From Clostridiales bacterium (GTDB lineage: Bacteria; Bacillota; Clostridia; Christensenellales; Aristaeellaceae), in assembly GCA_012523405.1 (NCBI GenBank), contig JAAYIN010000088.1, positions 1-64,000 on the forward strand: a stretch of 64,000 bases of DNA, read 5' to 3'. The notes beneath the pieces are model-generated. The model searched no databases. It saw only the letters and a list, made by a program, of their open reading frames with translations, and was not told where the DNA came from. Shown piece after piece: positions 17,584 through 26,226 of this stretch. The translations under genes and the position numbers were made by a program. Each line of letters opens with the position of its first letter. Positions within the stretch are counted from its first letter, which is position 1.

Positions 17584-18321
17584 ATGACCGATCCTACGCA
17601 GGACATGCCTCGGGAAGGGCAGCAACCTCAGCTTTTGCAGGTGATTGACCAGAATCGCCTTGCAAAAAATGTGTCGAACGTTTTGTCAGAATTAACCAAA
17701 AATCGTTATGGGAATTGTGCTCCTGCAAAACTTCTTGCAGTGACCAAGACGGTTGCCCCCACTGTGATCAATCAGTTCAAAGCCTTGGATATCCTAGATA
17801 TCGCTGAAAACCGTGTGCAGGTGGCACTTCCGAAATTGACAGAAATCGCGCCTGAATTTAGAATTCATTGGATCGGAAGGTTGCAAACCAACAAAGTTAA
17901 ATATATAATAGATAAGGTATGTATGATTCATACACTTGACAGAATACCACTTGCACAAGAGATTGATAAACGTGCACGAGATATAGGCGTGGTCGTTCCT
18001 GCATTAGTGCAGGTAAATATCGCGCATGAACCGCAAAAGAGCGGGATGACAGCACAGGAAGTACTACCTTTCCTGCAGCAAATGCATCAATATCCGGGAC
18101 TGAAGGTAGAAGGACTCATGAGTATGATGCCCATCAATGCATCCGAGGAAGAACTACGAACTTTCTTTGGCGCAATGCGCACGCTTTTTGATCATCTCCG
18201 CGACGAAGCGGTGGATGGAGTTGAGATGCGCGAACTCTCAATGGGTATGTCTAATGATTATGCAATCGCCGCACAGGAAGGCGCAACGATTGTGCGCATC
18301 GGAACAGCGCTGTATCGCTGA
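17584..18321 (+). CDS. YggS/YlmE family pyridoxal 5'-phosphate homeostasis protein
   Basis: Predicted 245-residue PLP-binding TIM-barrel protein. LLAVTKTV near residue 46 holds the PLP lysine; AENRVQ, HWIGRLQTNKVKYI, VQVNIAHEPQKSG, GLMSMMP and the phosphate-binding LSMGMSNDYAIAAQEGATIVRIGTALYR are all family marks. It buffers free PLP and affects amino- and keto-acid pools. The gene sits just before sepF as ylmE does in Bacillus. The ribosome site is weak; a GTG at 17569 is the other possible start. The N-terminal 25 residues are non-conserved. Confidence 0.93.
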   Translation: MTDPTQDMPREGQQPQLLQVIDQNRLAKNVSNVLSELTKNRYGNCAPAKLLAVTKTVAPTVINQFKALDILDIAENRVQVALPKLTEIAPEFRIHWIGRLQTNKVKYIIDKVCMIHTLDRIPLAQEIDKRARDIGVVVPALVQVNIAHEPQKSGMTAQEVLPFLQQMHQYPGLKVEGLMSMMPINASEEELRTFFGAMRTLFDHLRDEAVDGVEMRELSMGMSNDYAIAAQEGATIVRIGTALYR

Positions 18322-18346
18322 CCGATAAACGTAGGAGGTTCGTCTA

Positions 18347-19396
18347 TTGGGAATCTTTCAGAGTGTTATGTCATGGTTGACTGAGAAATCAAACCATGCT
18401 GTAAGTGGACAAGGTGGCTTCTCGCAGGGCCAAGAGGCTGCGCAAGGTTATTCTCATTATGGAACGCAGGAAAGCGAAGGCTATGATGAAAACGCGGAAA
18501 CATCACAGCAGTTGTCTTCTTCGGGTTATTTTGGTACGGGTGCTGACGATTATGATGGTCGTGTTCGCTACCAGAGCAAGGAAGACCACGCGCGCGATGA
18601 GCAGATGCGCCGCCAGAAAATAGACCAGCAGCAGAACATGGCGATGAATACCCAGCAGATGAACGCCGTGCAGATGCCTCAAATGAATTCACAGCAGCAA
18701 ACCCAATCTCAGATGATTCCCCAGCAAGCACCTCAGCAGGGCTATGTGCAGCGTGAGTATCAGGCTCCCACGAGCAATGTGGTACCCTTTCCGGGAACTC
18801 AGCAGTCTGAGGGCACGACCTATTCACATGTGGAATATGTCATTTTGCTGCGTGGACGCAATGAATGTAAGAATGTCATTACCCATATCAAGTCAAATGC
18901 CTCCGTGTTTTTAAACATGGAGTTTATCGCTAGTGATAATGAGCGCCAGCGCTGCGTGGATATTCTGAGCGGTGCGGCCTATACACTGGGCTGTACGCTG
19001 AATAAAATCTCTCAGCATGGTATCTATCTGATTTCATCGCCTGCTGTACAGGTCATCATGGATCCTACCATGACTAGGATGAACAGTACGCCTGATGCCC
19101 GCAGCTATGCAAGGCAGCAGCAAAGCTATCAGAACTATCAAGGTCAGCAGGACATGGAGCCCGCGCAGGAACAGCAGCATTTTACCAGGCAGCAGCAACG
19201 CTACCAAGCGCAGGAACAAATGAACTACGAGCAGCAGCGATACGCTCAGCAAAACGCTGGCTCTAGCTTCTCCTCTGGTTCGCCTACCACGCGCTTCCAA
19301 GAAGTGCATGATATGCAGCAGCCTGATCAGAGCGCATTTAGAAACATGATGGCAGGCAATCCTGTTGCGAGCGGCGAGACGGCTGCTAGATACTAA
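18347..19396 (+). CDS. sepF: SepF cell-division protein with extended Gln-rich linker and tail
   Basis: Predicted 349-residue FtsZ-membrane tether. An amphipathic helix (MGIFQSVMSWLTE) at the N-terminus fits the membrane-binding segment. Residues 80-155 are a Gln/Met-rich linker. The SepF core lies near 160-237 (HVEYVILLRGRNECKNVITHIKSN...VFLNMEFIASDNERQRCVDILSGAAYTLGC). About 110 further Gln/Tyr/Arg-rich residues follow, unlike ordinary SepF proteins of about 150 residues that end near the core. The start is a TTG at 18347 with GGAGG at 18333-18337. Neighbours ylmE, yggT, ylmH and divIVA confirm identity. Confidence 0.93.
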   Translation: MGIFQSVMSWLTEKSNHAVSGQGGFSQGQEAAQGYSHYGTQESEGYDENAETSQQLSSSGYFGTGADDYDGRVRYQSKEDHARDEQMRRQKIDQQQNMAMNTQQMNAVQMPQMNSQQQTQSQMIPQQAPQQGYVQREYQAPTSNVVPFPGTQQSEGTTYSHVEYVILLRGRNECKNVITHIKSNASVFLNMEFIASDNERQRCVDILSGAAYTLGCTLNKISQHGIYLISSPAVQVIMDPTMTRMNSTPDARSYARQQQSYQNYQGQQDMEPAQEQQHFTRQQQRYQAQEQMNYEQQRYAQQNAGSSFSSGSPTTRFQEVHDMQQPDQSAFRNMMAGNPVASGETAARY

Positions 19397-19429
19397 TGAT
19401 GTGACTTTTGATGAAATGAGGTGCGAGAT

Positions 19430-19705
19430 ATGATTTCTTTTTTGATCGGCGTTGCTATTTCTGTTTTGCGGTTAGCTAGTTTCATACTGCTGATTTATTG
19501 CGTATTGTCAATATTCATGCCCCAAAACAAGTTCTTTAGAATGGCAGCAGAATATGTCGAGCCGATTCTAGCACCTTTTCGGGGTTTGATTTATCGAGTG
19601 TTTCCCAAAATTCGAAACTTTGGAGTGGATTTTTCGCCGCTTTTGGTTTGGGTTGTCATGGATGTCTTGATTTGGCTACTGCAGTTGCTGCGAAGGATAT
19701 TCTAA
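19430..19705 (+). CDS. YggT family membrane protein (YlmG)
   Basis: Predicted 91-residue protein with two membrane helices at the N- and C-termini. The central segment (SIFMPQNKFFRMAAEYVEPILAPFRGLIYRVFPKIRNFGVDFSPLLVWVV) is the YggT signature, here in a single-unit version. Family members are linked to division-site or membrane organisation. GAGGTG at 19417-19422 sets the ATG at 19430; a GTG at 19421 overlaps that site. The stop overlaps the ylmH ATG by one base. Confidence 0.92.
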   Translation: MISFLIGVAISVLRLASFILLIYCVLSIFMPQNKFFRMAAEYVEPILAPFRGLIYRVFPKIRNFGVDFSPLLVWVVMDVLIWLLQLLRRIF

Positions 19706-20466
19706 TGCGCGGCGAGGAAAACATTGCACAAGCTGCAAGGCGGCTTGCGGAATTGGCAAAGCGCTCAAGCGATACAGGGCTCACGTTTTACACGGGATTT
19801 CTATCGCCGCCTGAGGCAGACCTTGCATCAATAGCTGCTAGGAAAAATGGCGTGACTGTGCTATTTAGCGGCGGCTATGAAGACGCGGAACGCAAAATCG
19901 CATGCTTTTGCGCAGACGAGGATGACGAGGTTTCCTTTCCATTGGTTTCCCTTAAGCTTACTTGGCCGCATCAAAGTGCTCCGGCACATCGAGATGTTTT
20001 GGGAAGCGTGATGGGGCTTGGCATTAAGCGGCTATGCGTGGGCGATATTGTGATGCAGGATGATTGCGGTTATCTCTTTGCGGAGCGTAACATGGGCGAT
20101 CATATCGCGCAGTCGCTCCTAAGCGCAGGCAGGGTTAAGCTGCAAGTTGAGGCCATGCAGGAAACAGCGGCACTTGAGTCGCCCGAAGGAACAGAGGTCA
20201 GGGACACGGTTCTAAGCTTACGGCTGGACGGGGTAGTGGCGGGCGGATTTGGCATGTCCAGATCAAAGGCGTCTGCATTGATTTCGTCTGGTCAAGTCAA
20301 GCTTCGCCATATACCAACCGAGAAAACGGATGCAAAGGTAGCACTTGGAGATACCATTTCAGCGCGAGGCTATGGAAGACTGGTATTGACAGAAATCGGT
20401 GCGCCGACAAAAAAGGGTAGAACCCCGCTGAAACTGATGCGTTACGGTGAGCGTCGGGGTCGTTAA
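19705..20466 (+). CDS. YlmH family S4-domain RNA-binding protein
   Basis: Predicted 253-residue protein. The N-terminal two thirds match YlmH (LTFYTGFLSPPEADL, VTVLFSGGYEDAERKIACF, HRDVLGSVMGLGIKRLCVGDI), ending in an S4 domain (LDGVVAGGFGMSRSKASALISSGQVKL...). Bacillus YlmH/RqcP binds the ribosome together with RqcH in C-terminal Ala-tailing of stalled chains; the RqcH gene of this genome lies at 56610-58355. The ATG overlaps the yggT stop (TAATG). Confidence 0.92.
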   Translation: MRGEENIAQAARRLAELAKRSSDTGLTFYTGFLSPPEADLASIAARKNGVTVLFSGGYEDAERKIACFCADEDDEVSFPLVSLKLTWPHQSAPAHRDVLGSVMGLGIKRLCVGDIVMQDDCGYLFAERNMGDHIAQSLLSAGRVKLQVEAMQETAALESPEGTEVRDTVLSLRLDGVVAGGFGMSRSKASALISSGQVKLRHIPTEKTDAKVALGDTISARGYGRLVLTEIGAPTKKGRTPLKLMRYGERRGR

Positions 20467-20506
20467 TTATAGCAATACATGAATAAACATGAGAGGAAGT
20501 GGGACT

Positions 20507-21031
20507 ATGGGATTGACGATTGATAATATCTACGACAAAGAGTTTGCTCTTAAAGGCGGTGGATATGACCGCAATGACGTAGACCAGTTTTTGGATGAAA
20601 TCTGTGACGAGATGATCAATATGCAGGAGCGCATGCAGACCCTTACAGCAGACCTGAAGCAAGCTCAGCTTGCAGCAGAAGCGGCTAAGGAAGCAAGAGT
20701 TGCTGCTCCTCAGAAGACAGAAGTCGTTCAAACGGCTGCGCCTGTTGCAAAGACCAGTGAAACTCTGGAAGGCATTTTGCTCAGTGCACAGAAGCTGGCT
20801 GACGAAGCGGTTCAAAATGCGCAGCGTCGCGCGGATGAAATTGTTAAAGAAGCAGAGGATCAAGCTAGCAAGATCGTTGACGACGCACAAGAAGAAAAGT
20901 CTGCCCTTGATAAGCAGTTGGGTACAATGAAAACAGCAGCAACTGAATATCGTGCAAACTTCCTCGCAATGGTCGACAAATATAAGAAGATGATTGAAAA
21001 TGAAACTTCTGATTTTTCCAAAAAGAAATAA
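20507..21031 (+). CDS. divIVA: DivIVA domain cell-division/polarity protein
   Basis: Predicted 174-residue coiled-coil protein. The N-terminal lipid-binding block MGLTIDNIYDKEFALKGGGYDRNDVDQFLDEI is the DivIVA/GpsB signature; a long coiled coil covers about residues 30-65 and 90-160, separated by an Ala/Thr/Val linker. It recognises negatively curved membrane at septa and poles. AGAGGAAG precedes the ATG at 20507; the in-frame ATG at 20489 would overlap this site. Last gene of the division cluster, followed by a terminator. Confidence 0.93.
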   Translation: MGLTIDNIYDKEFALKGGGYDRNDVDQFLDEICDEMINMQERMQTLTADLKQAQLAAEAAKEARVAAPQKTEVVQTAAPVAKTSETLEGILLSAQKLADEAVQNAQRRADEIVKEAEDQASKIVDDAQEEKSALDKQLGTMKTAATEYRANFLAMVDKYKKMIENETSDFSKKK

Positions 21032-21039
21032 CGCAAATC

Positions 21040-21080
21040 AAAGCGACGCAGTCACATGGCATATGTGGCAGCGTCGCTTT
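21040..21080 (+). terminator. Hairpin terminator after divIVA
   Basis: AAAGCGACGC at 21040-21049 pairs with GCGTCGCTTT at 21071-21080; CACAT and ATGTG extend the stem inside. Short T-tract at the end. Confidence 0.8.
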
Positions 21081-21108
21081 CAATTCTGGATAAGGGAGGT
21101 CATAGCAT

Positions 21109-21744
21109 ATGGCATTTGATTATAAAAAGGAATACAAGCATTTTTATCTTCCGAAAAGCAAGCCAGAGGTGATTGACATTCCGCCGATGAACTTTGTTTC
21201 AGTTGTGGGCAAAGGCGATCCCAACGCGGCGGACGGCGAATACCAGACTGCGATGAACGTGCTGCACTCGCTTGCGTACACGATCAAAATGAGCTACATG
21301 GGCGAGCATAAGATCGAAGGATTCTTTGCGTATGTAGTGCCGCCGCTTGAGGGACTGTGGTGGCAAGATGGCTCACAAGCGCTTGACCTAACGCGAAAGG
21401 GTGACCTGCGTTGGCGCTCGATGATCAGATTGCCTGAATTTGTTACGATGGATGTATTTGAGTGGGCGCGGACGCAGGCAGAAACAAAGAAAAAGAAGGA
21501 CATGTCAGCAGCAGAGTTCTTCACCTACCGTGAAGGACTTTGCGTGCAATGCATGCATATTGGTCCATACGACGCGGAGGCAAGTACGATTGAGAGTATG
21601 GAGGCCTATGCGACGGCGCAAGGATATGGGCTCAGTATAGGCGGCGAAAGGCTGCATCATGAAATTTATTTGGGCGACCCTAGAAAAACGAACCCATCAA
21701 GGCTTAAAACCGTGATTCGTCAGCCGATTCAAAAGCTGGACTGA
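21109..21744 (+). CDS. GyrI-like small-molecule-binding domain protein
   Basis: Predicted 211-residue protein of the GyrI-like/SbmC superfamily. KHFYLPKSKPEVIDIPPMNFVSVVGKGDPN, YQTAMNVLHSLAYTIKM, GFFAYVVPPLEGLWW and a distal GLCVQCMHIGPYDAE...GERLHHEIYLGDPRKT are hallmarks of this stand-alone group. The fold binds small hydrophobic or aromatic molecules; some relatives hydrolyse cyclopropane-type compounds. No HTH domain is fused. GGGAGG upstream of ATG. It converges on the methyltransferase gene with only four bases between stops. Confidence 0.85.
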   Translation: MAFDYKKEYKHFYLPKSKPEVIDIPPMNFVSVVGKGDPNAADGEYQTAMNVLHSLAYTIKMSYMGEHKIEGFFAYVVPPLEGLWWQDGSQALDLTRKGDLRWRSMIRLPEFVTMDVFEWARTQAETKKKKDMSAAEFFTYREGLCVQCMHIGPYDAEASTIESMEAYATAQGYGLSIGGERLHHEIYLGDPRKTNPSRLKTVIRQPIQKLD

Positions 21745-21748
21745 TCGT

Positions 21749-22600
21749 TTAGCTCTTGGCGCGGCAGCGAAGAACTTCCATATGGATGGTGATGGCAGCA
21801 GGGCTGTGCAATGCGAGTTCCTCATCAGAAATAGAGAATGTCATAGGGGTCATTTTCAGGAAATGCTTTGCCTGCACAGGGCTTAATGGCATGGTATGAT
21901 GAATGACCTTGCGCTCTATGATTTGCATCTGCGCCTCCAAATGAGAGACGACCTGCGAATTATCATAGCTATCATTACGAAGATGTCCCGATACAGCCTC
22001 TCTCACTTCTTTGAGATACTCGTTTCCGGGGACGACCTTGATCAGTTCGCCATCTGGACTGAGCACTCGCCTAAATTCCGTGTAATCGGCAGGCGTGAGC
22101 ACATCCAAAACAAGGTCAATGCTGCTGCTGGCAATCGGCAGTTGCTTGAGGTTGGCAACGAGAAAGTTCGCTGTGCTTGCAGTGCGTGCTGCGGCCATGA
22201 TGGCATCGCGGCTCAGATCAACGCCGAGAATTTTCGTATTTGGCAGCTGCTTGGAAAGTTCGCGGGCATAGTAGCCCTCCCCGCAGCCTACATCCAGAAG
22301 CGAAAAGGATTGATCTGCAAAGCGGTTTTGAAGCATACTATGGATGCAGCTAACTACAGGCGTATAAAAACCATCTTCAAAAACCTGCCTGCGGCTTTCA
22401 AAAAGCGCTTGGTCATATTTTTCTTTGGACTGCACGTGACTTGGTGCAAGGTTTACATAGCCCTTGGCCGATAGATCAAAACAATGGTTCTGTGTGCATC
22501 TGAGGCTTTGTCCATCGCAGAGGAAGGGCGAAGCGCAGACGGGGCATTGCATGATGCGGAGCATGGGCTCAAGTTTCGTTGCTAAGACGGAAAGTTTCAT
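21749..22600 (-). CDS. RlmA-type 23S rRNA (guanine-N1)-methyltransferase
   Basis: Predicted 283-residue SAM-dependent enzyme. An N-terminal zinc-binding module (CPVC near residue 18 and CTQNHCF near 34) precedes a Rossmann-fold domain with LLDVGCGEGYYARELS, as in RlmA(I)/(II), which methylate G745 or G748 of 23S rRNA; the AKGYVNL segment after the zinc site is also typical. In Gram-positives RlmA(II) can affect tylosin susceptibility. AAAGGA lies eight bases before the ATG at 22600; an ATG at 22609 would overlap it. Confidence 0.87.
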   Translation of the reverse strand: MKLSVLATKLEPMLRIMQCPVCASPFLCDGQSLRCTQNHCFDLSAKGYVNLAPSHVQSKEKYDQALFESRRQVFEDGFYTPVVSCIHSMLQNRFADQSFSLLDVGCGEGYYARELSKQLPNTKILGVDLSRDAIMAAARTASTANFLVANLKQLPIASSSIDLVLDVLTPADYTEFRRVLSPDGELIKVVPGNEYLKEVREAVSGHLRNDSYDNSQVVSHLEAQMQIIERKVIHHTMPLSPVQAKHFLKMTPMTFSISDEELALHSPAAITIHMEVLRCRAKS

Positions 22601-22789
22601 CGTGCACATCCTTTGTTGGTAGTGATTAATCCATTCGACAGCGTGATAGGCTCTCCCTGCAAATGCGTTTGTCCGTGCAGCCAGAGGAAGTAAATGGCAC
22701 CAAATACACTAAAATGGCGTATTTTGATACCGAAAAACGCAAAAAAGATAATTATTGCAAAAAATTTCACAAAGATTCTCGGTTTGCTC

Positions 22790-22819
22790 TTGCCAAACAT
22801 GGGTGATGTTTGGTAAAAT
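22790..22819 (+). promoter_or_regulatory. gapA promoter with an overlapping inverted repeat
   Basis: TTGCCA at 22790-22795 and TAAAAT at 22814-22819 form a promoter with an 18-base spacer. TGCCAAACAT at 22791-22800 and ATGTTTGGTA at 22806-22815 form a near-perfect inverted repeat (one mismatch) that fills the spacer and touches both boxes. A repressor bound there would block the promoter. Confidence 0.6.
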
Positions 22820-22858
22820 AGAATTTGGAAGTAAAGAATTTTAGGAGGTACCACAAAA

Positions 22859-23911
22859 ATGGTAAAAGTTGCTATTAATGGCTTTGGCCGCATTGGTCGT
22901 CTGGCTTTCCGTCAGATGTTTGGCACAGAAGGATACGATATCGTAGCTATCAATGACCTCACCAGCCCCAAAATGCTTGCTCACTTGCTCAAGTATGATA
23001 CTGCGCAGGGCAACTACGCATACAAGGACACCGTCTCTTATAAAGAGGCTGTTTTGGCGGAAGATGGAAAGACTGTTAAGGAGCCCGGCTCCATCACAGT
23101 TAACGGCGAAGAAATCACCATCTATGCTTCACCTAAGGCACAGGATCTTCCCTGGGGCGAGCTTGGCGTAGACGTAGTTTTGGAATGCACAGGCTTCTAC
23201 ACCAGCAAGGCAAAGTCTCAGGCTCATATCGATGCAGGCGCTAAGAAAGTTGTTATTTCTGCTCCCGCCGGCACTGATCTGCCCACCGTTGTATTCTCTG
23301 TTAACGAAGATATCCTCACCAAAGAAGATACCATCGTTTCTGCTGCATCCTGCACCACCAACTGCTTGGCTCCTATGGCGAAGGGTCTTAACGACCTATA
23401 TCCCATCGTGAGCGGTATCATGACCACTGTTCATGCTTATACCGGCGATCAGATGATTCTTGACGGCCCTCACCGTGGCGGCGACCTTCGTCGTGCTCGT
23501 GCTGGCGCACAGAACATCGTTCCTAACAGCACCGGTGCTGCAAAGGCAATCGGTCTTGTTATCCCTGAGCTCAACGGCAAGCTAATCGGCTCCGCACAGC
23601 GCGTACCCGTATGCACCGGCTCTACCACCATCCTGATCGCAGTTGTTAAGGGCACCGACGTAACTGTTGATTCCATCAACAACGCTATGAAGGCAATGGC
23701 TTCCGAGTCTTATGGCTACAACGTTGATCCTATCGTTTCTTCCGATATCATCGGCAGCAACTACGGTTCTTTGTTTGATAGCACCCAGACCATGGTTGCT
23801 AAGCTTGATGATAACAACTATCAGGTTCAGGTTGTTTCTTGGTATGATAACGAGAACAGCTACACCAGCCAGATGGTTCGCACAATCAAGTATTTTTCTG
23901 AGCTTGGCTAA
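22859..23911 (+). CDS. gapA: Glyceraldehyde-3-phosphate dehydrogenase, type I
   Basis: Predicted 350-residue glycolytic enzyme oxidising glyceraldehyde-3-phosphate with [15 protein letters not shown] is the dinucleotide-binding loop; Asp33 (INDL) favours NAD over NADP. Catalytic Cys165 lies in [12 protein letters not shown] and the His in [23 protein letters not shown] closes the active site. AGGAGG precedes the ATG. It stands alone between a regulated-looking promoter and a strong terminator; synonymous codon choice appears biased, as in highly expressed genes. Confidence 0.98.
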   Translation: MVKVAINGFGRIGRLAFRQMFGTEGYDIVAINDLTSPKMLAHLLKYDTAQGNYAYKDTVSYKEAVLAEDGKTVKEPGSITVNGEEITIYASPKAQDLPWGELGVDVVLECTGFYTSKAKSQAHIDAGAKKVVISAPAGTDLPTVVFSVNEDILTKEDTIVSAASCTTNCLAPMAKGLNDLYPIVSGIMTTVHAYTGDQMILDGPHRGGDLRRARAGAQNIVPNSTGAAKAIGLVIPELNGKLIGSAQRVPVCTGSTTILIAVVKGTDVTVDSINNAMKAMASESYGYNVDPIVSSDIIGSNYGSLFDSTQTMVAKLDDNNYQVQVVSWYDNENSYTSQMVRTIKYFSELG

Positions 23912-23940
23912 TTAACCACTCAGATTAGTATCGTATAAGA

Positions 23941-23980
23941 AAAACCGCCCATTGCTTGGACAAGCAGTGGGCGGTTTTTT
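23941..23980. terminator. Strong terminator after gapA
   Basis: AAAACCGCCCATTGCTTG pairs with CAAGCAGTGGGCGGTTTT around a GA turn (one G-U pair), followed by more T. Also usable by the converging regulator gene. Confidence 0.92.
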
Positions 23981-24003
23981 CTGTGCTAAATACTTTGGAG
24001 AAA

Positions 24004-25881
24004 TTACTGAATGCCGTATTTTTTCAGCCTGCGCCATAGGGTGGTTTTGCTGATACCGAGCATTTGTGCACAGGCAGAGCGATTGCCGCCAGAGGATTCA
24101 AGCGCCTGGATGAGTTCGGCTTGCTCCTTGTTTTGATAGACAGGGGCGGCTTTTGCAGGAGGCTGATCCTCGCCCGCTGCTAGGTGTTTGAGGACGAAAC
24201 TCTCTGTGATCTGGGGACCATCGGAGAGAATAACTAATTTGGCTAGGAAGAGCTTGAGCTCAGGCTCGTTGCCTGTCCATGGCTGGGCATGAAGCAGCGC
24301 CTGAGCGCTTGGGGTGAGGGATATCTTCTTATGGACGGTTCTGGTTCTAGTTAGGTTTTCAAGCTCCTGCGCGATAATCAGGGGGATGTCCTCGCGGTGG
24401 GCGCGTATGGACGGCAAGGTCAAACGGAAATGTGCAAGCCGATAGTACAGGGGCAAAGAAAATTGGTCGGCCAATGCGGTTGCATGCAAATCCTTATGCG
24501 TGGTGCAAATCACGCGCACATCCACAGGCAATTGCGCCCGCAGGCCTGGTCTGCGAATATGTGCATTGTCAATGAGATTAAGCAGAATATACTGCCCGTT
24601 TGCGCATAGCAACTCCACGTGCTCAATGCAAAGCGTGCCGCGATGCGCTAGCTCCAGCGCCCCTTTAAAGGCATCTGTGCCAGTGCGTCCGCATAGTTGC
24701 TCCTCCTGCATCGCTGTGGTGATATGCGCCAAATTCAGCCGAACATAGGGGTTTTTGCGCCTCGGGCTGGCATTGTGGATGGCCTGCGCAAAGCTCGTTT
24801 TGGCTGTGCCAAACTCTCCGTCAAGGAGCAGGGGCATATCGTATTGCGCATATTTTGATGCGGTTTCGATTGCTTCGAGCATTCTTGGCGAGACGCTTGG
24901 GATATCCTCGAAGGTCGTTTTCGCGATATAGCCATTGGATATTCTTGTGGCGCGAACCGTTTCCTCCAATTCATCAATTTGCTGAAAAGCCTTCAAAGAT
25001 AGTATGAACCCGTCTTTTTGTTCGCCGCTAGCAAGTGCAGCCATGTTGGCAACGAAAGCCTCACGTCTGGTGCGAACCACTATACCGTATACATCGCGGC
25101 ATTCCGAAAGGGCGGTTGATAGGATGTCTTGATCGTCCAGCTCAAGCAGATTAAAGATGGATTTTTGTTTGAGCTGCTCTTCAGGAAGGCGAAAAACACC
25201 GCAAGCCATGCTGTTGGCAAGCATAACGTGACCGGTGGCATCCAGCTTTAGCACGGCATCAAATGAATGGTTAAGAAGCGCTGAAAACTCCTGCGTTTTT
25301 TTCTTTTCTGTTGTAATGCCGTATTGAACCCTGCGCGCCATGCGAAGTGCCATGGAAATACTCTCTTTCGTTGAACTGAGAAAAAGAGCTAAAACCCCTT
25401 GCTCTTTGGCACGCGACATAGCCATTTCGCCGCCGATAATCACATCTGCTCCGTTTGCCAGCGCGGTATCAACGGTTTCAACAATGGCGCTGGGATTTGG
25501 GGCACAGTACATGCGAAGCTCGGCATCTAGCAGGGACGCAATAGGAGCTGGATCGCTGAACATGGCATCAAACCCAATGAAAGCAATATGGGGGCATGGC
25601 TTTGGGCATATGGCAATGGCCTCCTTTGCGATCAAGGCGATTTCTTGTCCTGAAAGCACCATATCAACCAAGGGCAGGGCCGTTTGGTGTCGGATGAGGT
25701 AGGCGTGGTAGCCTCTGGCAATGACCACTGCATCCTCTCCAGCTTGTACGGCAAGTACATCCTGCACAACCGTTTGGGAGGATGTGAGAATCACCTCTCC
25801 TATTTGGTGCTCGGCGGCAAGTAATTCAGTTGCCTGATCAAACATTGATTGATTGGAAGTTGCAACAATAAGCTTGGGCAT
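24004..25881 (-). CDS. PrpR-like regulator with degenerate sigma-54-activator AAA+ domain (copy 1)
   Basis: Predicted 625-residue regulator. Residues 1-190 match the PrpR N-terminal sensor (LVDMVLSGQE, GADVIIGGEMAM, FLSSTKESI). A PAS domain lies near 200-310, an AAA+ core near 325-560 and a Fis-type HTH at the end (NRSACAQMLGISKTTLWRRLKKYG). The core is altered: the P-loop reads GEFGTAKT (355-362) and the GAFTGA loop that contacts sigma-54 is missing, replaced by a short GRTGTDAFKG stretch. Walker B reads LCIEHV. It is divergent from glucarate dehydratase, so it probably controls the aldarate island, without sigma-54. Confidence 0.82.
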   Translation of the reverse strand: MPKLIVATSNQSMFDQATELLAAEHQIGEVILTSSQTVVQDVLAVQAGEDAVVIARGYHAYLIRHQTALPLVDMVLSGQEIALIAKEAIAICPKPCPHIAFIGFDAMFSDPAPIASLLDAELRMYCAPNPSAIVETVDTALANGADVIIGGEMAMSRAKEQGVLALFLSSTKESISMALRMARRVQYGITTEKKKTQEFSALLNHSFDAVLKLDATGHVMLANSMACGVFRLPEEQLKQKSIFNLLELDDQDILSTALSECRDVYGIVVRTRREAFVANMAALASGEQKDGFILSLKAFQQIDELEETVRATRISNGYIAKTTFEDIPSVSPRMLEAIETASKYAQYDMPLLLDGEFGTAKTSFAQAIHNASPRRKNPYVRLNLAHITTAMQEEQLCGRTGTDAFKGALELAHRGTLCIEHVELLCANGQYILLNLIDNAHIRRPGLRAQLPVDVRVICTTHKDLHATALADQFSLPLYYRLAHFRLTLPSIRAHREDIPLIIAQELENLTRTRTVHKKISLTPSAQALLHAQPWTGNEPELKLFLAKLVILSDGPQITESFVLKHLAAGEDQPPAKAAPVYQNKEQAELIQALESSGGNRSACAQMLGISKTTLWRRLKKYGIQ

Positions 25882-26226
25882 AAAAACCTCCTTTTCAAAG
25901 AAAAAGATGGATGATGTGATGATGAGGTGACTTTAAAAATTCTATATCTGCATGCACAAAGCATACAGTGTTACGAGGCATATTGCAATTGATAAGCATC
26001 AATTTTGCGACATTTTGTGGAATCGCAAATCAACGATAGTGAAACGAAACGCAATGCGGTGAAATGAATGGGAACGCAACGTTTCAGATTGTGGAAAATG
26101 GGTGAAATTAGTTTTGTTGTTTTGTAGAAAAATGTAGAAAAACACGGAAATTAACATTGATGAACTGGTTTTGTGTTGTTAATATAAAGGTATCAAAGAA
26201 CAATTGAAACATTATGAAAGAAAAAA
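25882..26226. promoter_or_regulatory. Divergent control region between regulator 1 and glucarate dehydratase
   Basis: AATTGAT-AAGC-ATCAATT at 25987-26004 is a perfect 7-bp inverted repeat, a candidate operator for the Fis-type HTH of the regulator. A second, looser pair is TGAAACG near 26040 with CGTTTCA near 26080. The sequence TGTAGAAAAA is repeated directly near 26123-26143. No gene seen. Confidence 0.55.
26157..26185 (+). promoter_or_regulatory. Candidate sigma-A promoter of the aldarate operon
   Basis: TTGATG at 26157-26162 and TAATAT at 26180-26185, spacer 17, about 40 bases before the first gene. No sigma-54 type GG-N10-GC element was found here. Confidence 0.5.

Noticed and set aside
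24004-25881. Classical sigma-54-dependent activator
   Set aside because: GAFTGA is absent and the P-loop is altered, and no sigma-54 promoter pattern was found in the divergent region.
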